From assembly GCA_030248195.1 (NCBI GenBank), contig JASAND010006895.1:1-64000 (forward strand): a DNA stretch of 64,000 nt, in the 5' to 3' direction. Origin of the DNA: Trissonchulus latispiculum (taxonomy: Eukaryota > Nematoda > Enoplea > Enoplida > Ironidae). Below are positions 10,207-21,435 of this stretch, piece after piece. Within the stretch, counting starts at the first letter, position 1. Each line of letters opens with the position of its first letter. A program made the position numbers and the translations under genes. The notes below the pieces were generated by a model that saw only the letters and a program-made list of their open reading frames with translations, ran no database searches and was not told where the DNA came from.

Positions 10207-13069
10207 TGTGGCCCTAACCTAGGATCTGACTTATCTAGAAATTGTTTGTCCCCTTCAAAATTCATCAGATGCATTTGTTTTAATGCACAGTCCTTGACGA
10301 ACAAATTTGATGAGCTTAAGTATCTTCTTTTTGATCAGCAACCAGGTATTGTTGGGATAACCGAAACATGGTTACAATCTCAATTAGGAAATACTTTGTT
10401 CTGTACTCGAGACTATGTTGCATATAGACAGGATAGAATTCAAAGAGGACATGGAGGGTGTTTGCTTATGCTACGAAATTCAATCCCGAGCAGATTAAGA
10501 TTTTCAAAATCAATTGAAGGTTTTATAGAGGTAGTTGGAGTCGACCTGCTTACTGGCGACTCACCTTTGATGATAGTTTTAGTGTATAGATCTCCGACTA
10601 GTAGTCGTATGGCTGACAACGAACTCTGCCATCTGTTGTTAAACGTTGGTCAGGACGGTGATATTCTCATCATGGGTGATCTAAACCTTCCCAACTTGTT
10701 CTGTCGAAACTTTGATTTTGATGCGTCTAATATAACTGAAAGATATGAAGTGTTTCTAAATTGCTTCTTGGATTTGGGTTTGGAGCAAAAGGTCACACAC
10801 CCAACCCGAGGAAATTCTATTTTAGACTTAATTTTAACATCGGACCCCATGATTGTGAGTAACGTACAAGTGGATGCACTGTTCAGTACTAGTGATCATT
10901 GTAAGGTAACATGCAACATAAACATTCCAATTGGTATGAAAGAGACTAAAACTAATTCCGCGAGCTACAACTTTAAAGGTGGGAACTACGAAGGTCTTAA
11001 TGATTTCTTAGGTAGCTTAGATTGGGATTCCCTGTTTGGTCATGCTGTGTGTGTTGATAGTATGTGGAATATTTTTATCGATGTTATGGAGTACGCCATG
11101 TATTTGTATATTCCAAAAAGAAAATTTATGTCAAGGGGTAGAAAGCCCTGGTCTCGAGAAACTAGTAGAGCATACGCAAAGAAAAGTCGGCTTTGGCGTT
11201 CTTATAAACAAAACAGGACACATATTAACAAGTTAAAATTTAATCTTGCTGCAAAACGCGCAAAGCAGCTAGCTTCTCTTGATATAAAAATATTGAAGCA
11301 TATATTTTAAATTCAAGGGATAAAAATCGATTCTTCAGTTACGTTAAAGGAAAACTTGTTTCAAAAGGTACCATTCCTACGATTTGCAAGGATAACGTGT
11401 ATTATATGGAAACTTCTAGCAAAGTGGAAGTATTGCAAGATCAGTTTTGCTCGGTTTTTACTGAAGATGATGGAGTATTGCCAAACTTTGAAACTCAAAC
11501 TGAAAACTTGATAGAAACTTTAACTATTACCGACCTAAAAGTGTTTAAAATACGTAGTAAACTTCCGACAAAGTTATCTAGTGGTCCCGATGGTCTTCCT
11601 CCCTACCTCCTGCGTAAGGTAGCTTCTACTGTGACCGAGCCCTTAGTGCGTATTTTCAAAAAATCATTGTCAACTGGACGCTTACCCACACAGTGGCTCG
11701 ATGCAAAAGTTGTGCCAATCTATAAAAATAAGGGTGACGCATCAAATCCGTCAAATTACCGACCAATTAGCCTTACTTGTGTCGCCTGTAAAGTTTTAGA
11801 GAGATTAATTAAAAATGAAATTGTAGATTTTTTAGTCGCTAACCGTCTTCTAACGGAAACACAGCATGGGTTTCGTTCAAAGCGTTCGACAATTACCAAT
11901 CTTTTAGTATCAACAAGTAGGTGGTTTAATGTGAGAAACAACCGAGGAAAAGTTCATGCGGTATATATTGATTTTGCAAAGGCTTTTGATACAGTTTCAC
12001 ATCCTAAATTAATCTACAAGTTGTCAAAATATGGAATTTCTGACCATCTCCTTTCGTGGATTATAAGCTTTTTGCACGGGAGGGGTCAGTCTGTTTGTAT
12101 TGAAAATTCTAAATCACGTAATTGTTCGGTCACTAGTGGTGTGCCACAAGGTTCGGTTCTTGGACCTTTGTCATTTCTAATTTACATAAACGATCTATAT
12201 ACCTCAGCATTTAAGAAATTCAAACGTATATACTGCTTTTCGCTGATGATGCTAAATTGTACGATATTTTAGAAACGAGTGAACGAAAAAGTCACGCTTT
12301 ACAGGACGATTTAAACGTATTGTATGAGTGGTCTAGAAAGTGGCAATTATCTATAGCATTTCAGAAGTGTGTTGTATTTACATGTGGTAGTGGTTGTGAT
12401 GATGATCCTGGGTATAGCATGGGAGGTGTAGCACTAAGATGTGTATCTGATGTTACTGATCTAGGTATTGAATTAACCTCAAATCTAAAATTTAGTTCTC
12501 ATTGCGGCAAGTTATGTAAAAAGGCGATGGCAGTGTCTGCCTGTATTTTTCGTGCTTTTAAGACAAGAGAAACTAGTTTTTTATTGGAAATGTTTAAAAC
12601 TTATGTTAGACCGCTCGTTGAATATGGTACTGTAATATGGTCCCCTTTCCTTATGAAAGATATCGATGTTATCGAAAAAGTACAAAGGTCGTTTACAAAG
12701 CGCATACCTGAAGGTGGAAACCTAAGTTACCGTGACAAGTTAAGTGTGTTGCAGCTAGAAAGTTTAGAGTACAGGCGTTTGCTATTTGATTTGGAGTTTG
12801 GCTTTAAATTAGTTAAACGTCTCGTTGATCTTCCGTTTCATGAACTTTTTGCGTATGATAATAGTTTCAGTTACAGAAGCCATGGATTAAAATTAAAGTG
12901 TGGGGTAACTACACTTGATGTTGTTCGTAACAGTTTCGTGTACCGTTTTCCAAACCTTTGGAATAATTTACCACAGGAAATTGTCATGCTGACAGACTCA
13001 AATAGTTTTAAATTGGCAATTAAAAGATTAAATTTTGACCGCTTTCTGAAGGGGCAGAGGGTTAGGTGA
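10207..13069 (+). pseudogene. LINE ORF2: endonuclease plus reverse transcriptase, two frameshifts
   Basis: The AP endonuclease domain runs from about 10264 to 10930 with the expected blocks: FNAQS at about 10272, ETW at 10360, GDLN at 10676 and SDH at 10890. A frameshift near 11285-11290 breaks the frame at an AT-rich stretch. The RT then runs from 11300 with PIYKNKG, motif A YIDFAKAFD (11968), SGVPQGS (12133) and motif C FADDAKL (12239). A second frameshift lies just before FADD (about 12220-12238). The C-terminal RT region ends at 13069. All catalytic motifs persist, so the copy is young or the shifts are assembly errors. Confidence 0.88.
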
Positions 13070-13257
13070 CCACTGTAGTCCTCCTCTGTCCTGTATATAT
13101 ATACTCATAACGTTGTCTTGCAATGCTATTTACTGTTGATGTAAAAAGTAAAATGCCGTAAACTTGTTGCTGGAGGAACGTCGGTTCTTGTAGGATGTTG
13201 ATTGTAACATAATACGCCGTAGCATTGTAAAGCCGACGCTTTATGAGTATTAAAACA

Positions 13258-13294
13258 TCTTCTTCTTCTTCTTCTTCTTCTTCTTCTTCTTCTT
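13258..13294 (+). repeat. (TTC)n LINE tail
   Basis: About twelve TTC units directly between the LINE 3' UTR and the satellite array. LINEs of this group commonly end in short tandem repeats. Confidence 0.85.
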
Positions 13295-14248
13295 GGTGAG
13301 GCGAACATTTTTTCTCATTGGAGGACCCCTCCAAAGTGGCCCCAGCGGCCTGTGGCGCCCTGACCAGGGTCCAAAATGGTCAAAAATCGATTTTTCCAAG
13401 AGTGGCCATGTTTGGTATCAAATGAAAGCCCTTGGTGAGGCGAACATTTTTTGTCATTGGAGGACCCCTCCAAAGTGGTCCCAGCGGCCTGTGGCGCCCT
13501 GGCCTGGGTCCGGACCGGTCCAAATTGGTCGAAAATCTAATTTTCCAAAAGTGGCCATGTTTGGTATCAAATGAAAGCCCTTGGTGAGGCGAACATTTAT
13601 TGTCATTGGAGGACCCCTCCAAAGTGGCCCCAGCGGCCTGTGGCGCCCTGACCCGGGTCCGGACTGGTCAAAAATCGATTTTTTAAATTTTTAAAATTCC
13701 AACTTTGGTATCAAATGAAAGCCCTTGGTGAGGCGAACATTTTTCTCATTGGAGGACCCCTCCAAAGTGTTCCTAGTGGCCTGTGGCGCCCTGACCAGGG
13801 TCCAAAATGGTCAAAAATCGATGTTTCCAAAAGTGGCCATGTTTGGTATCAAATGAAAGCCCTTGGTGAGGCGAACATTTATTGTCATTGGAGGACCCCT
13901 CCAAAGTGGCCCCAGCGGCCTGTGGCGCCCTGACCAGGGTCCGGACTGGTCAAAAATCGATTTTTTAAAAAATTCCAACTTTGGTATCAAATGAAAGCCC
14001 TTGGTGAGGCGAACATTTTTTCTCCTTGGAGGACCCCTCCAAAGTGGTCCCAGCGGCCTGTGGCGCCCTGACCAGGGTCCGGACCAGTCTAAAATAGTTT
14101 TTTTTAATTTTCCAACTTTGGTATCAAATGAAAGCCCTTGATGAGGGGAACATTTTTCTCATTGGAGGAGAACTCCAAAGTGTTCCCAGTGGCCTGTGGC
14201 GCCTGACCAGGGTCCAAAATGGTCAAAAATCGATTTTTTCAAAAGTGG
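13295..14248 (+). repeat. Satellite array, 135-149-bp units (variant 3)
   Basis: The core TTTGGTATCAAATGAAAGCC occurs at 13411, 13560, 13706, 13841, 13980 and 14117. Units carry GGTGAGGCGAACATTTTT and GGCCTGTGGCGCCCTGACC. Length differences come from short indels around CAAAAATCGATTTTT. Confidence 0.95.
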
Positions 14249-15260
14249 CCTGCTATTTAAATCTCTGTGTCTCCACGCTCGCCGCTGCCCCCCCTCTCCA
14301 AATATCGGCAACCGATCAGTGATCAGTGTACTGCAAGAAACACTCATTTGCTTTCATAAATTCGCATATAAGAGCCTGCTATTTATTTCTCTGTGTCCCT
14401 GTTATTTAAATCTCTGCGTCCCCAACCGGCGCCACTACCCCCCCCCTTCCGCAAATCATCAGACATTAAGATTTTTGCGTTAAACACTCATTTGCGTTCA
14501 CAAGTTCGAACATAAGAGCCTGCTATTTAAATATCTGTGTCCCCACGCGGCGCCGCTACCCCCCCCCCCGCTTCCGCACATCATCAGCCATTCAGAAAAT
14601 TGCGTTAAACACTCAGTTGCGTTCTCAAATTCGCACATAAGAGCCTGCTATTTAAATCTCTGTGTCCCCACGCGGCGCCGCTACCCCCCCCCCCCGCTTC
14701 CGCACATCAATAGCCATTCAGAAAATTGCGTTAAGCCCTCATTTGCGCTCTCTATTTCGAATATATTTGCCTGCTATTTAAATCTGTGTGTCCCCACTGG
14801 CGCCGCTGCCCCCCCCCCCTTCTCCAAATATCTGCACCCTTTCAGAGAACTGCATTAAACACTCATTTGCGTTCACAAATTCGCATATGAGAGCCTGCTA
14901 TTTAAATCTCTGTGTCCCTACGCGCGCCGCTACCCCCCCCCCTTCCACACATCATCAGCCCCCCTTCCGCACATTATCAGCCATTCAGAAAATTGAGTTA
15001 AACACTCTTTTGCGTTCTCAAATTCGCATATAAGAACCTGCTATTTAAATCTCTGTGTCCCCACGCGCGCCGCTGCCCCCCCCCCAAATATCGGCAACCG
15101 ATCAGAGAACTGCATTAAACACTCATTTGCGTTCACAAATTCGCATATAAGAGAAAGCTATTTAAATCTCTGTGTCCCCACGCGGCGCCGCTACCCCCCC
15201 CCCCCCTCCGCACAGCATCAGCCATTCAGAAAATTGCGTTAAACACTCTTTTGTGGGCAC
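14249..15260 (+). repeat. Tandem array, ~125-bp units with poly-C tracts
   Basis: Units start with CTGCTATTTAAATCTCTGTG near 14249, 14374, 14519, 14644, 14770, 14894, 15037 and 15156. Each contains CGGCGCCGCTA followed by 8-13 C residues, then TTCAGAAAATTGCGTTAAAC. The array directly abuts the preceding satellite. No transcript evidence is visible. Confidence 0.93.
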
Positions 15261-15431
15261 AACTAACTTTGCATAAAAGGTCCTAATAAAACTATTTTGG
15301 TCTTTATCCTAACCCATGCAGCGCCACTAGCCTCAACGACATTGCTACACACATCTTAACCGTGAAAATGCCGGTTGCTTATTAAAGTTGAAAAGTAATA
15401 CGTATGTGATCTACAGCGGAAAAATACAAGA

Positions 15432-17096
15432 AACTAGTAACAAAAATGCCCTAACGGTCATTGCTAAAGGGGAGAATAGGGAAATGCTGCTAAAGCGGAA
15501 AAATGCCAATAGTTTCGTGCAGATTAATGTCTACTCAGCGCCTAAAATGATTGAAACCAGCTTTTTAGCGCAGAATAGGGAATCTTGCCAGCGCCTAAAA
15601 TGATTGAAACCAGCTTTTTGGCGCAGAATATGGAATCTAGCCAGCGCCTAAAATGATTGAAACCAGCTTTTTGGTGCAGAATAAGGAATCTAGTCAGCGC
15701 CTAAAATGATTGAAACCAGCTATTTGCGGCGGAATAGGGAATCTAGTCAGCGCCTTAAATGATTGAAACCAGCTCTTTGGTGCAGAATAGGGAATCTAGT
15801 CAGCGCCTAAAATGATTGAAACCAGCTATTTGCGGCGGAATAGGGAATCTAGTCAGCGCCTTAAATGATTGAAACCAGCTCTTTGGTGCAGAATAGGGAA
15901 TCTAGTCAGCGCCTAAAATGATTGAAACCAGCGTCTGGGGTAGAATAGGCGCCTCTCGCCATCCTCCCTATTCGCATGAACTCGAAGACTGAACTGAACT
16001 TAGAATGAACTTAGCAAATAAACACTTGACATTTGCGTGGATACCTGTGTCACATGTGTAAGTGTGCGTGTAAGTGCATCAGCAGTTCCTCGTGAAGTTC
16101 GAAAAAACCAGTTTACTTTAGGTAGAGGGATGATGCGTACTATCAAACAGTGCCAGGTGTCGTACAATTATTTGCGTATATACAGCTGAATGTATGAACT
16201 CACGCATTATGCTTACCTTGGTTTGCACTTGTTGCTCAGGAGGTTGAACAAAATTTATCATGTTAAATATATATATATACTTACACGTTTATGAATTGTA
16301 TGTGCTATATACGCTATCGTGGTATAGAATTTGAGTGGACTTGACGAAGCCAAATGTGTTTATGTACATACAGTACGTAGACGTATTTTATCTTAGGGGC
16401 GCGGTAACTCAGTTTTTTCATAGCGACTGTTTCATATTCATTTAATTCAGTCACAGCGGAGGCCACATTACATGACACCGTCACAGTATTCAGTCCAGCA
16501 GACAGCTCCTTGCGCGGAATTACTTTATCATTTCGACTCACAAGTTATCTCATAAGCCTATGTATTATACTCACGCCATTGCGATTGAGTTATCCGAGCA
16601 CTTCACGCGAATAGGGTGGATGGCGAGAGGCGCCTATTCTACCCCAGACGCTGGTTTCAATCATTTTAGGCGCTGACTAGATTCCCTATTCTGCACCAAA
16701 GAGCTGGTTTCAATCATTTTAGGCGCTGACTAGATTCCCTATTCCGCCGCAAACAGCTGGTTTCAATCATTTTAGGCGCTGACTAGATTCCATATTCTGC
16801 ACCAAAAAGCTGGTTTCAATCATTTTAGGCGCTGGCTAGATTCCCTATTCTGCTCCAAAAAGCTGGTTTCAATCATTTTAGGCGCTGGCTAGATTCCCTA
16901 TTCTGCTCCAAAAAGCTGGTTTCAATCATTTTAGGCGCTGGCAAGATTCCCTATTCTGCGCTAAAAATCTGGTTTCAATCATTTTAGGCGCTGAGTAGAC
17001 ATTAATCTGCACGAAACTATTGGCATTTTTCCGCTTTAGCAGCATTTACCTATTCTCCCCTTTAGCAATGACCGTTAGGGCATTTTTGTTACTAGT
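15432..17096. mobile_element. Foldback element with 53-bp subrepeats in both arms
   Basis: Outer ends ACTAGTAACAAAAATGCCC are exact inverted repeats. Each arm (15432-15960 and 16625-17096) is built largely of 53-bp direct repeats containing CCTAAAATGATTGAAACCAG, seven to eight on the left and six to seven on the right. The loop (about 15970-16610) is AT-rich and non-coding. The design resembles Drosophila FB elements, in which arms consist of short tandem repeats. It lies inside or next to the gap that splits LINE-2. Confidence 0.9.
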
Positions 17097-17104
17097 AAAA
17101 GTAA

Positions 17105-18560
17105 CAACTCATTTATGTATATGAGAAGCAAAGTAAGGTCACAAACAGAACCTTGTGGTACACCACTAGTCACATAACGCCAGTCCGAAAAGACTTATCA
17201 ATACAAACCCTCTGACGACGATTTGAAATAAATTCTATAATAAAAGTTAGAAAACGACCAGTAATTCCATAAGCTAGGAGCCGTTGCTCTATTTTAAGGA
17301 TTGAAAGTGAGTTAAAGGCTTTTTTCAAATCAATATATACCACATCCATAGGTTGTTTTTTATCCAATGCAAGACTCCAGTCATTACCACAACGAAGTAA
17401 GTTTGTGACAGTAGAACGACCTTTAAGAAATCCATGTTGACTACTAGAAAAAATATTATTATCCATACAAAATCGCATTAAGTTCCTATTTATAAATGCA
17501 TCAACTGGTCTAGCTGCACCACAGGTTAAAGAAACATCTCTATAGTTTTCAACAGAATTTCGGGATCCTTTATTTTTGAAAATAGGAACAACATTGGCAT
17601 CTTTCCAATCTCGAGGCAAAGTACCTAATCGCAAACCAAAATCAGTAATCAGAAACAAAGGAAAAGCAAGCTCAGCTGCAAATTTACGATAAAAAGATTC
17701 CATCAGGACCAGTTACTAAACTCGACTTCAAACTCAATAATGATTCATATACATCAAGAACAGTAATACCAACTTCATCTAATAATACATTATTATTATT
17801 ATTATGTACTATAGCAGGTCGATGGCCATCATCGTTAACGATAATAAACAGAACCGAAATGGTTGTTCAACAAGTCACATTTATCCCCGTTACATTTTAC
17901 TTTATTACCTTGAGAATCAATCAGAGTAGGCACCCCGGCTTTAGTTTTTAACATTTTATTCGCATATCGAAAAAATTTTATTGTGTTTATATTCTTTGCC
18001 AGTCTATTTTCATGTTGCTCCATAAAATTACTCAATTCTCGACGAAACAGTTCATTTAACATAACGTATTCCCTTTTAGATAACATATCCGTATTCCCTT
18101 TTAGATAACATATCCATTTGTCTAGTCCAAGTTTTAAAGGCACCAATTCTTTGGTTATCAAGCCGTTTCAACCGTTCAGGCCAAACCATCGTTGATTTTG
18201 TAGCTTTAACTAGTGGAACGAAGGCATCAATCACATTTAAAATTAAAGCTTTAAAACTAGACCAAAACGATTCTACAATACCAATTTCATGATCTACATT
18301 AGCCCAAAACACATTAATCCAGTCAGTATTATTCAAAACGGAACTGATAGGTACACTGTCCATAATAAAATAATTACGAAACATTTCGGATTTTTCTCGG
18401 AAACTGCACGTAATTGTAAATCGAATACTAGCATGATCAGAGTTTCCTAAAGGAGCATCAACAGAGAAAGACTTGATTGCATTTACATTAGAGGTCAGAA
18501 GTAAATCAAGCAAATTCGGGGGACGAAATCTGGTAGGCTCAGTTATAAGTTGGGATAACC
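17105..18560 (-). pseudogene. LINE-2 ORF2, endonuclease end to RT N-terminal part
   Basis: Minus-strand fragments: 18513-18076 contains the end of the endonuclease (LDLLLTS, GNSDHASI), followed by the linker and then 18161-17835. A ~26-bp direct duplication at about 18064-18113 (CGTATTCCCTTTTAGATAAC twice) breaks the frame. 17703-17170 is RT (RDWKDANVVPIFKNKG, VYIDLKKAFNSL), continuing in another frame through TSGVPQGS and LIYINEL to about 17105. There the foldback element begins. The missing continuation is at 8066-7214. Confidence 0.85.
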
Positions 18561-18609
18561 AACAGTCTGATAAAACATTCAGAAAATCCCTTTCTCTAAA
18601 GTTAGCCGA

Positions 18610-19060
18610 CGAGAAAGTATCTCATTTTATTCCCCGCAGGTTAAAATCGCCACAAAATACAAGCTCATACACATCCTCAGAATTTTCACAAATGTAAGAT
18701 ATGCCACTGATTACAAAACAAAACGCTACGCCTAAAGCAAAAGTCAATGACTAAACATTCAGAAGTTAAAGCATCATTTAATCTCGGAAAAGAATAATCA
18801 AGATTTTTCTTGAACACTACTGCAACACCACCTCCACGACGAGTCCTATCCTTTCTTATCAATTCGAAATTTTTGTCAGATAAAATTTCGATAGAGCTGA
18901 CAGATTCATCAAGTTTGGTTTCACAAAGAGCAATAATGTCGAAAGATGAAACCAAATAACTCAATTCCAATTTCTTACTCAAGACACCGTTCACATTACA
19001 ATAGTAACAAGACAATAATCGGCTATCAAGTACATAGTCACATCGATACTCAATATGCAT
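18610..19060 (-). pseudogene. LINE-2 ORF2, endonuclease N-terminal part
   Basis: Starts MHIEYRCDYVLDSRLLSCYY and contains NVNGVLSK, CETKLDES and GGGVAVVFKK, the usual AP-endonuclease blocks. A frameshift near 18700 separates it from the FCGDFNLRG block at about 18650. It follows ORF1 with about 10 bases between. Confidence 0.82.
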
Positions 19061-19071
19061 ATCAAAATCAT

Positions 19072-20142
19072 TCAGTTTCCCTGATCAGTTACAGTCACAG
19101 GAAGAGCAGAGGAGGTAGTAGGCCTAGGAGCGGAATTTCGGTCACCCGCCGCACCAGGCACTGCAGGCGAGCGCCCCAGAAACCGTAGACCCGGAGGGAC
19201 ACGGCCAGGGTTCATTCCTAAGGGACGGACACCACGTCTGGCCACATCACTGTAGCGGGGAATAAGTGACGGAGTAGTGCTGGAAGATCCCAAACGTCGA
19301 CCACTGAAGACAGGGGCCAGTTCCATGTTGGTGACAATTAAACCCTGCTGATGCTCAGCAGCGGCAGATCTGAGGGCCTGGCGTTCCTGAAAAGTCATGT
19401 CTCTGCGCAAACCCCAGCCCTGGGGGAATTTTTGTTCCCGAGCCAGATCCAGTATCTTGCGTTTGTAACGCAAATTGGACACCTGGACCTTCAATAAGCG
19501 AGGACCATTGCGCTGAGGCGCATCTCTCCAACAGTCCAAGATAGCTTCCGGGGGAACCCCAGCCTCCACCAGGGCCTCCTTGATAATCAGAATATCCTCC
19601 TTACCCTGTTCTTCAGGCACACCAAAAACGCAGATCTTATCCTTTTTTTCACGAATTTCTTCCAGTTCAGAAAAACTGGCGAACAGAGTCGAAGCCGTGA
19701 CCTTAGCAATAAATGACACCAGTTTATCCATAAAGACATCAAGATTAAAAGACGAAATAAAGTTATCCATTTTGGCCTCAAGGGCATTCAATTTGTCCAA
19801 AATAGGGTCCCCAGTTGGGGCGGTCGGTGGGCCAGTGGGGGGCCCGTTGCCGGCCCCAGCCCCATCGATGGCACCGTAACCCCCAGGCAAAGCTCGACGG
19901 TTCACAAAGTCACGAAATTCAGTCCATTCACGCTTCATTTGCGCCATCTCAGCCGAAATATTTGGGCGAGACTGAACTGAAGGCTTAGAGCCATCGCATA
20001 AGAATACCAGGCCAGCAGATTCGTCAATCGTAGCGCTAATCGCCGCACAGGCACGATGAAATCGCCCAGCGCAACAAAAGCAAGCAATTGCGTCCCCGTC
20101 ACTAGAGACCGCAGAATGGCAAATTGAGCAGGAGGAAGCCAT
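19072..20142 (-). CDS. LINE-2 ORF1 protein with zinc finger
   Basis: The ORF is open from 20226, but the ATG at 20142 (MASSCSICHSAVSSDGDAIA) is the sensible start because the zinc finger begins there. The first ~60 residues hold a PHD-like pattern of Cys and His that is less complete than in the other LINE ORF1. A Pro/Gly-rich linker follows, then a helix with coiled-coil character. A nucleic-acid-binding core comes next (KICVFGVPEEQG, CWRDAPQRNG, LLKVQVSN, GWGLRRDMTFQERQ). The tail is basic and proline-rich. By family analogy it binds LINE RNA. It belongs to a different LINE lineage from 9362-10204. Confidence 0.82.
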   Translation of the reverse strand: MASSCSICHSAVSSDGDAIACFCCAGRFHRACAAISATIDESAGLVFLCDGSKPSVQSRPNISAEMAQMKREWTEFRDFVNRRALPGGYGAIDGAGAGNGPPTGPPTAPTGDPILDKLNALEAKMDNFISSFNLDVFMDKLVSFIAKVTASTLFASFSELEEIREKKDKICVFGVPEEQGKEDILIIKEALVEAGVPPEAILDCWRDAPQRNGPRLLKVQVSNLRYKRKILDLAREQKFPQGWGLRRDMTFQERQALRSAAAEHQQGLIVTNMELAPVFSGRRLGSSSTTPSLIPRYSDVARRGVRPLGMNPGRVPPGLRFLGRSPAVPGAAGDRNSAPRPTTSSALPVTVTDQGN

Positions 20143-20504
20143 AATAATCAGAAATAATAACCAAATTAAGCAGAAATAGAGAGATAAATGCAGTAAGCCT
20201 AGGATAAATGAAATAACGTAAATCAACCGGATAATCCAATAGAAAGCAAAGCACTGATGACGTCCGTAAAAAAAGAATGCAAATCTTCTGTATAATCTTC
20301 AGCTGTAACTGACTTCTGAAAGAGATGTGAGCTGGGACTGTAAGTGCAGATATAAACTGACATGCAACACGTTTTCGAAATAAAAGCGTTTGCTATAACT
20401 AAATAGCTTAGGGTAATCTTGTGGTTAGACAACTCGACAAATAAATAGGATGTCACCTTGGCGAAAATAACGAGCCATGAAGGAGTCATTTAGGCGGTTG
20501 TAAA

Positions 20505-20738
20505 TGTGGCGTCAATATGAGCCCGAGAAAGCGAGCTGCTCATATTGAGCATTTAAATCTTGTCTTTTAGACATTTAAATGATGGCTCATATTAAGCATT
20601 TTGAATCTTGTCTTTTATACATTTAAATGCTGGCTCATATTAAGTTTTAAATCTTGTCTTTTACGTATTTAAATATATACTGTCCATAGCTCATATTGCA
20701 TTTTTACATGCGACTGCAAGGAGCATTTTCCTACCTGT
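20505..20738 (-). mobile_element. Inverted arm paired with 6565-6775
   Basis: Reverse complement of the left arm, including the three AAAAGACAAG subrepeats and the GAGCCCGAGAAAGCGAGCTG block. Its outer end (20710-20738) still shows an AAAATGCTCC-like terminus, so it belongs to the same superfamily as the other foldback elements. Confidence 0.78.
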
Positions 20739-20779
20739 CTTCTTTCATTTTTGGTATTGTTGTAGAGTACGTGGCAGCA

Positions 20780-21435
20780 TATTTGATTTCATTTTTGACC
20801 CACACCGTACCACTGTGGGTGGGGCACCCACTCAAAGGACGGTGGGGCCACGTTTCGTGGGTGGTATACAGGCCCGCACCCAGGATTTTGAAAAGGGGGG
20901 GTCCAAGGTAAAATGCAACGGGGGGTCTGGGGGCGGAGCCCCCCAGAAGTTGAAAATTTTTTGCATTTTTGCCCAAAAACAGTACATTGGACTTTAATTT
21001 TTTGCAAAAAGTAAATTATCGCGCCGAAGGCGCGAAAAGTTTTTAAAAATAGCTGTGTTTGCCATAAAAATAGCAAAAATTTTCCATTTTGTCATCCCAA
21101 AAGGGGGGGTCTAGACCCCTTGAACCCCCCCCCCTGGGTGCGGCCTTGGTGGTATAATGACAAAAGTTGTGCGCCTCGCCAAAGGCTTTCATTTGATACC
21201 AAACTCAACCAGTTTTGAAGACCTTCATTTTTGACCCACACCGGACCCACTGTGGGTGGGGCACCCACCCACAGGACGGTGGGGGCCACTTTTCGTGGGT
21301 GGTATAATGACAAAAGTTGTGCGCCTCGCCAAAGGCTTTCATTTGATACCAAACACAACCAGTTTTGAAGACCTTCATTCTTGACCCACACCGGACCCAC
21401 TGTAGGCGGAGCACCCACCCACAGGACGGTAGGGG
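20780..21435 (-). repeat. Satellite array of the 552-1425 type, inverted
   Basis: Minus-strand monomers with GGTATCAAATGAAAGCC and CCCACCCACAGGACGGT at about 21180-21300 and 21330-21435. Another monomer is interrupted at 20868 by a MITE. Orientation is opposite to the arrays at 552 and 4655. Confidence 0.9.
20869..21148. mobile_element. hAT-like MITE (280 bp) in satellite, 8-bp TSD
   Basis: Termini CAGGCCCGCACCCAGG and, as reverse complement, CAAGGCCGCACCCAGG. Flanked by GTGGTATA on both sides (20861-20868, 21149-21156). The next satellite monomer (21298-21310) shows the uninterrupted target GTGGTATAATGACAAAAG, which proves the edges. Internal GCGCCGAAGGCGC hairpin. A diverged copy lies at 27690-27930. 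Confidence 0.93.

Larger units (their letters stand above)
9131..13294 (+). mobile_element. LINE-1 of the window: CR1-like non-LTR retrotransposon
   Basis: It holds ORF1 (9362-10204), ORF2 (10207-13069, two frameshifts), a 3' UTR and a (TTC)12 tail at 13258-13294. Satellite of the 13295-14248 type lies on both sides (monomer at 8960-9130, array from 13295), so the LINE inserted into satellite DNA. The exact 5' end is uncertain. A PHD-like ORF1, an APE-type endonuclease and a microsatellite tail are typical of CR1/L2-group LINEs. Confidence 0.9.

Noticed and set aside
15541..16960. Repeated units resembling a CRISPR array
   Set aside because: The 53-bp units are contiguous, without unique spacers, and mirrored in two arms of a foldback element in a eukaryotic genome.
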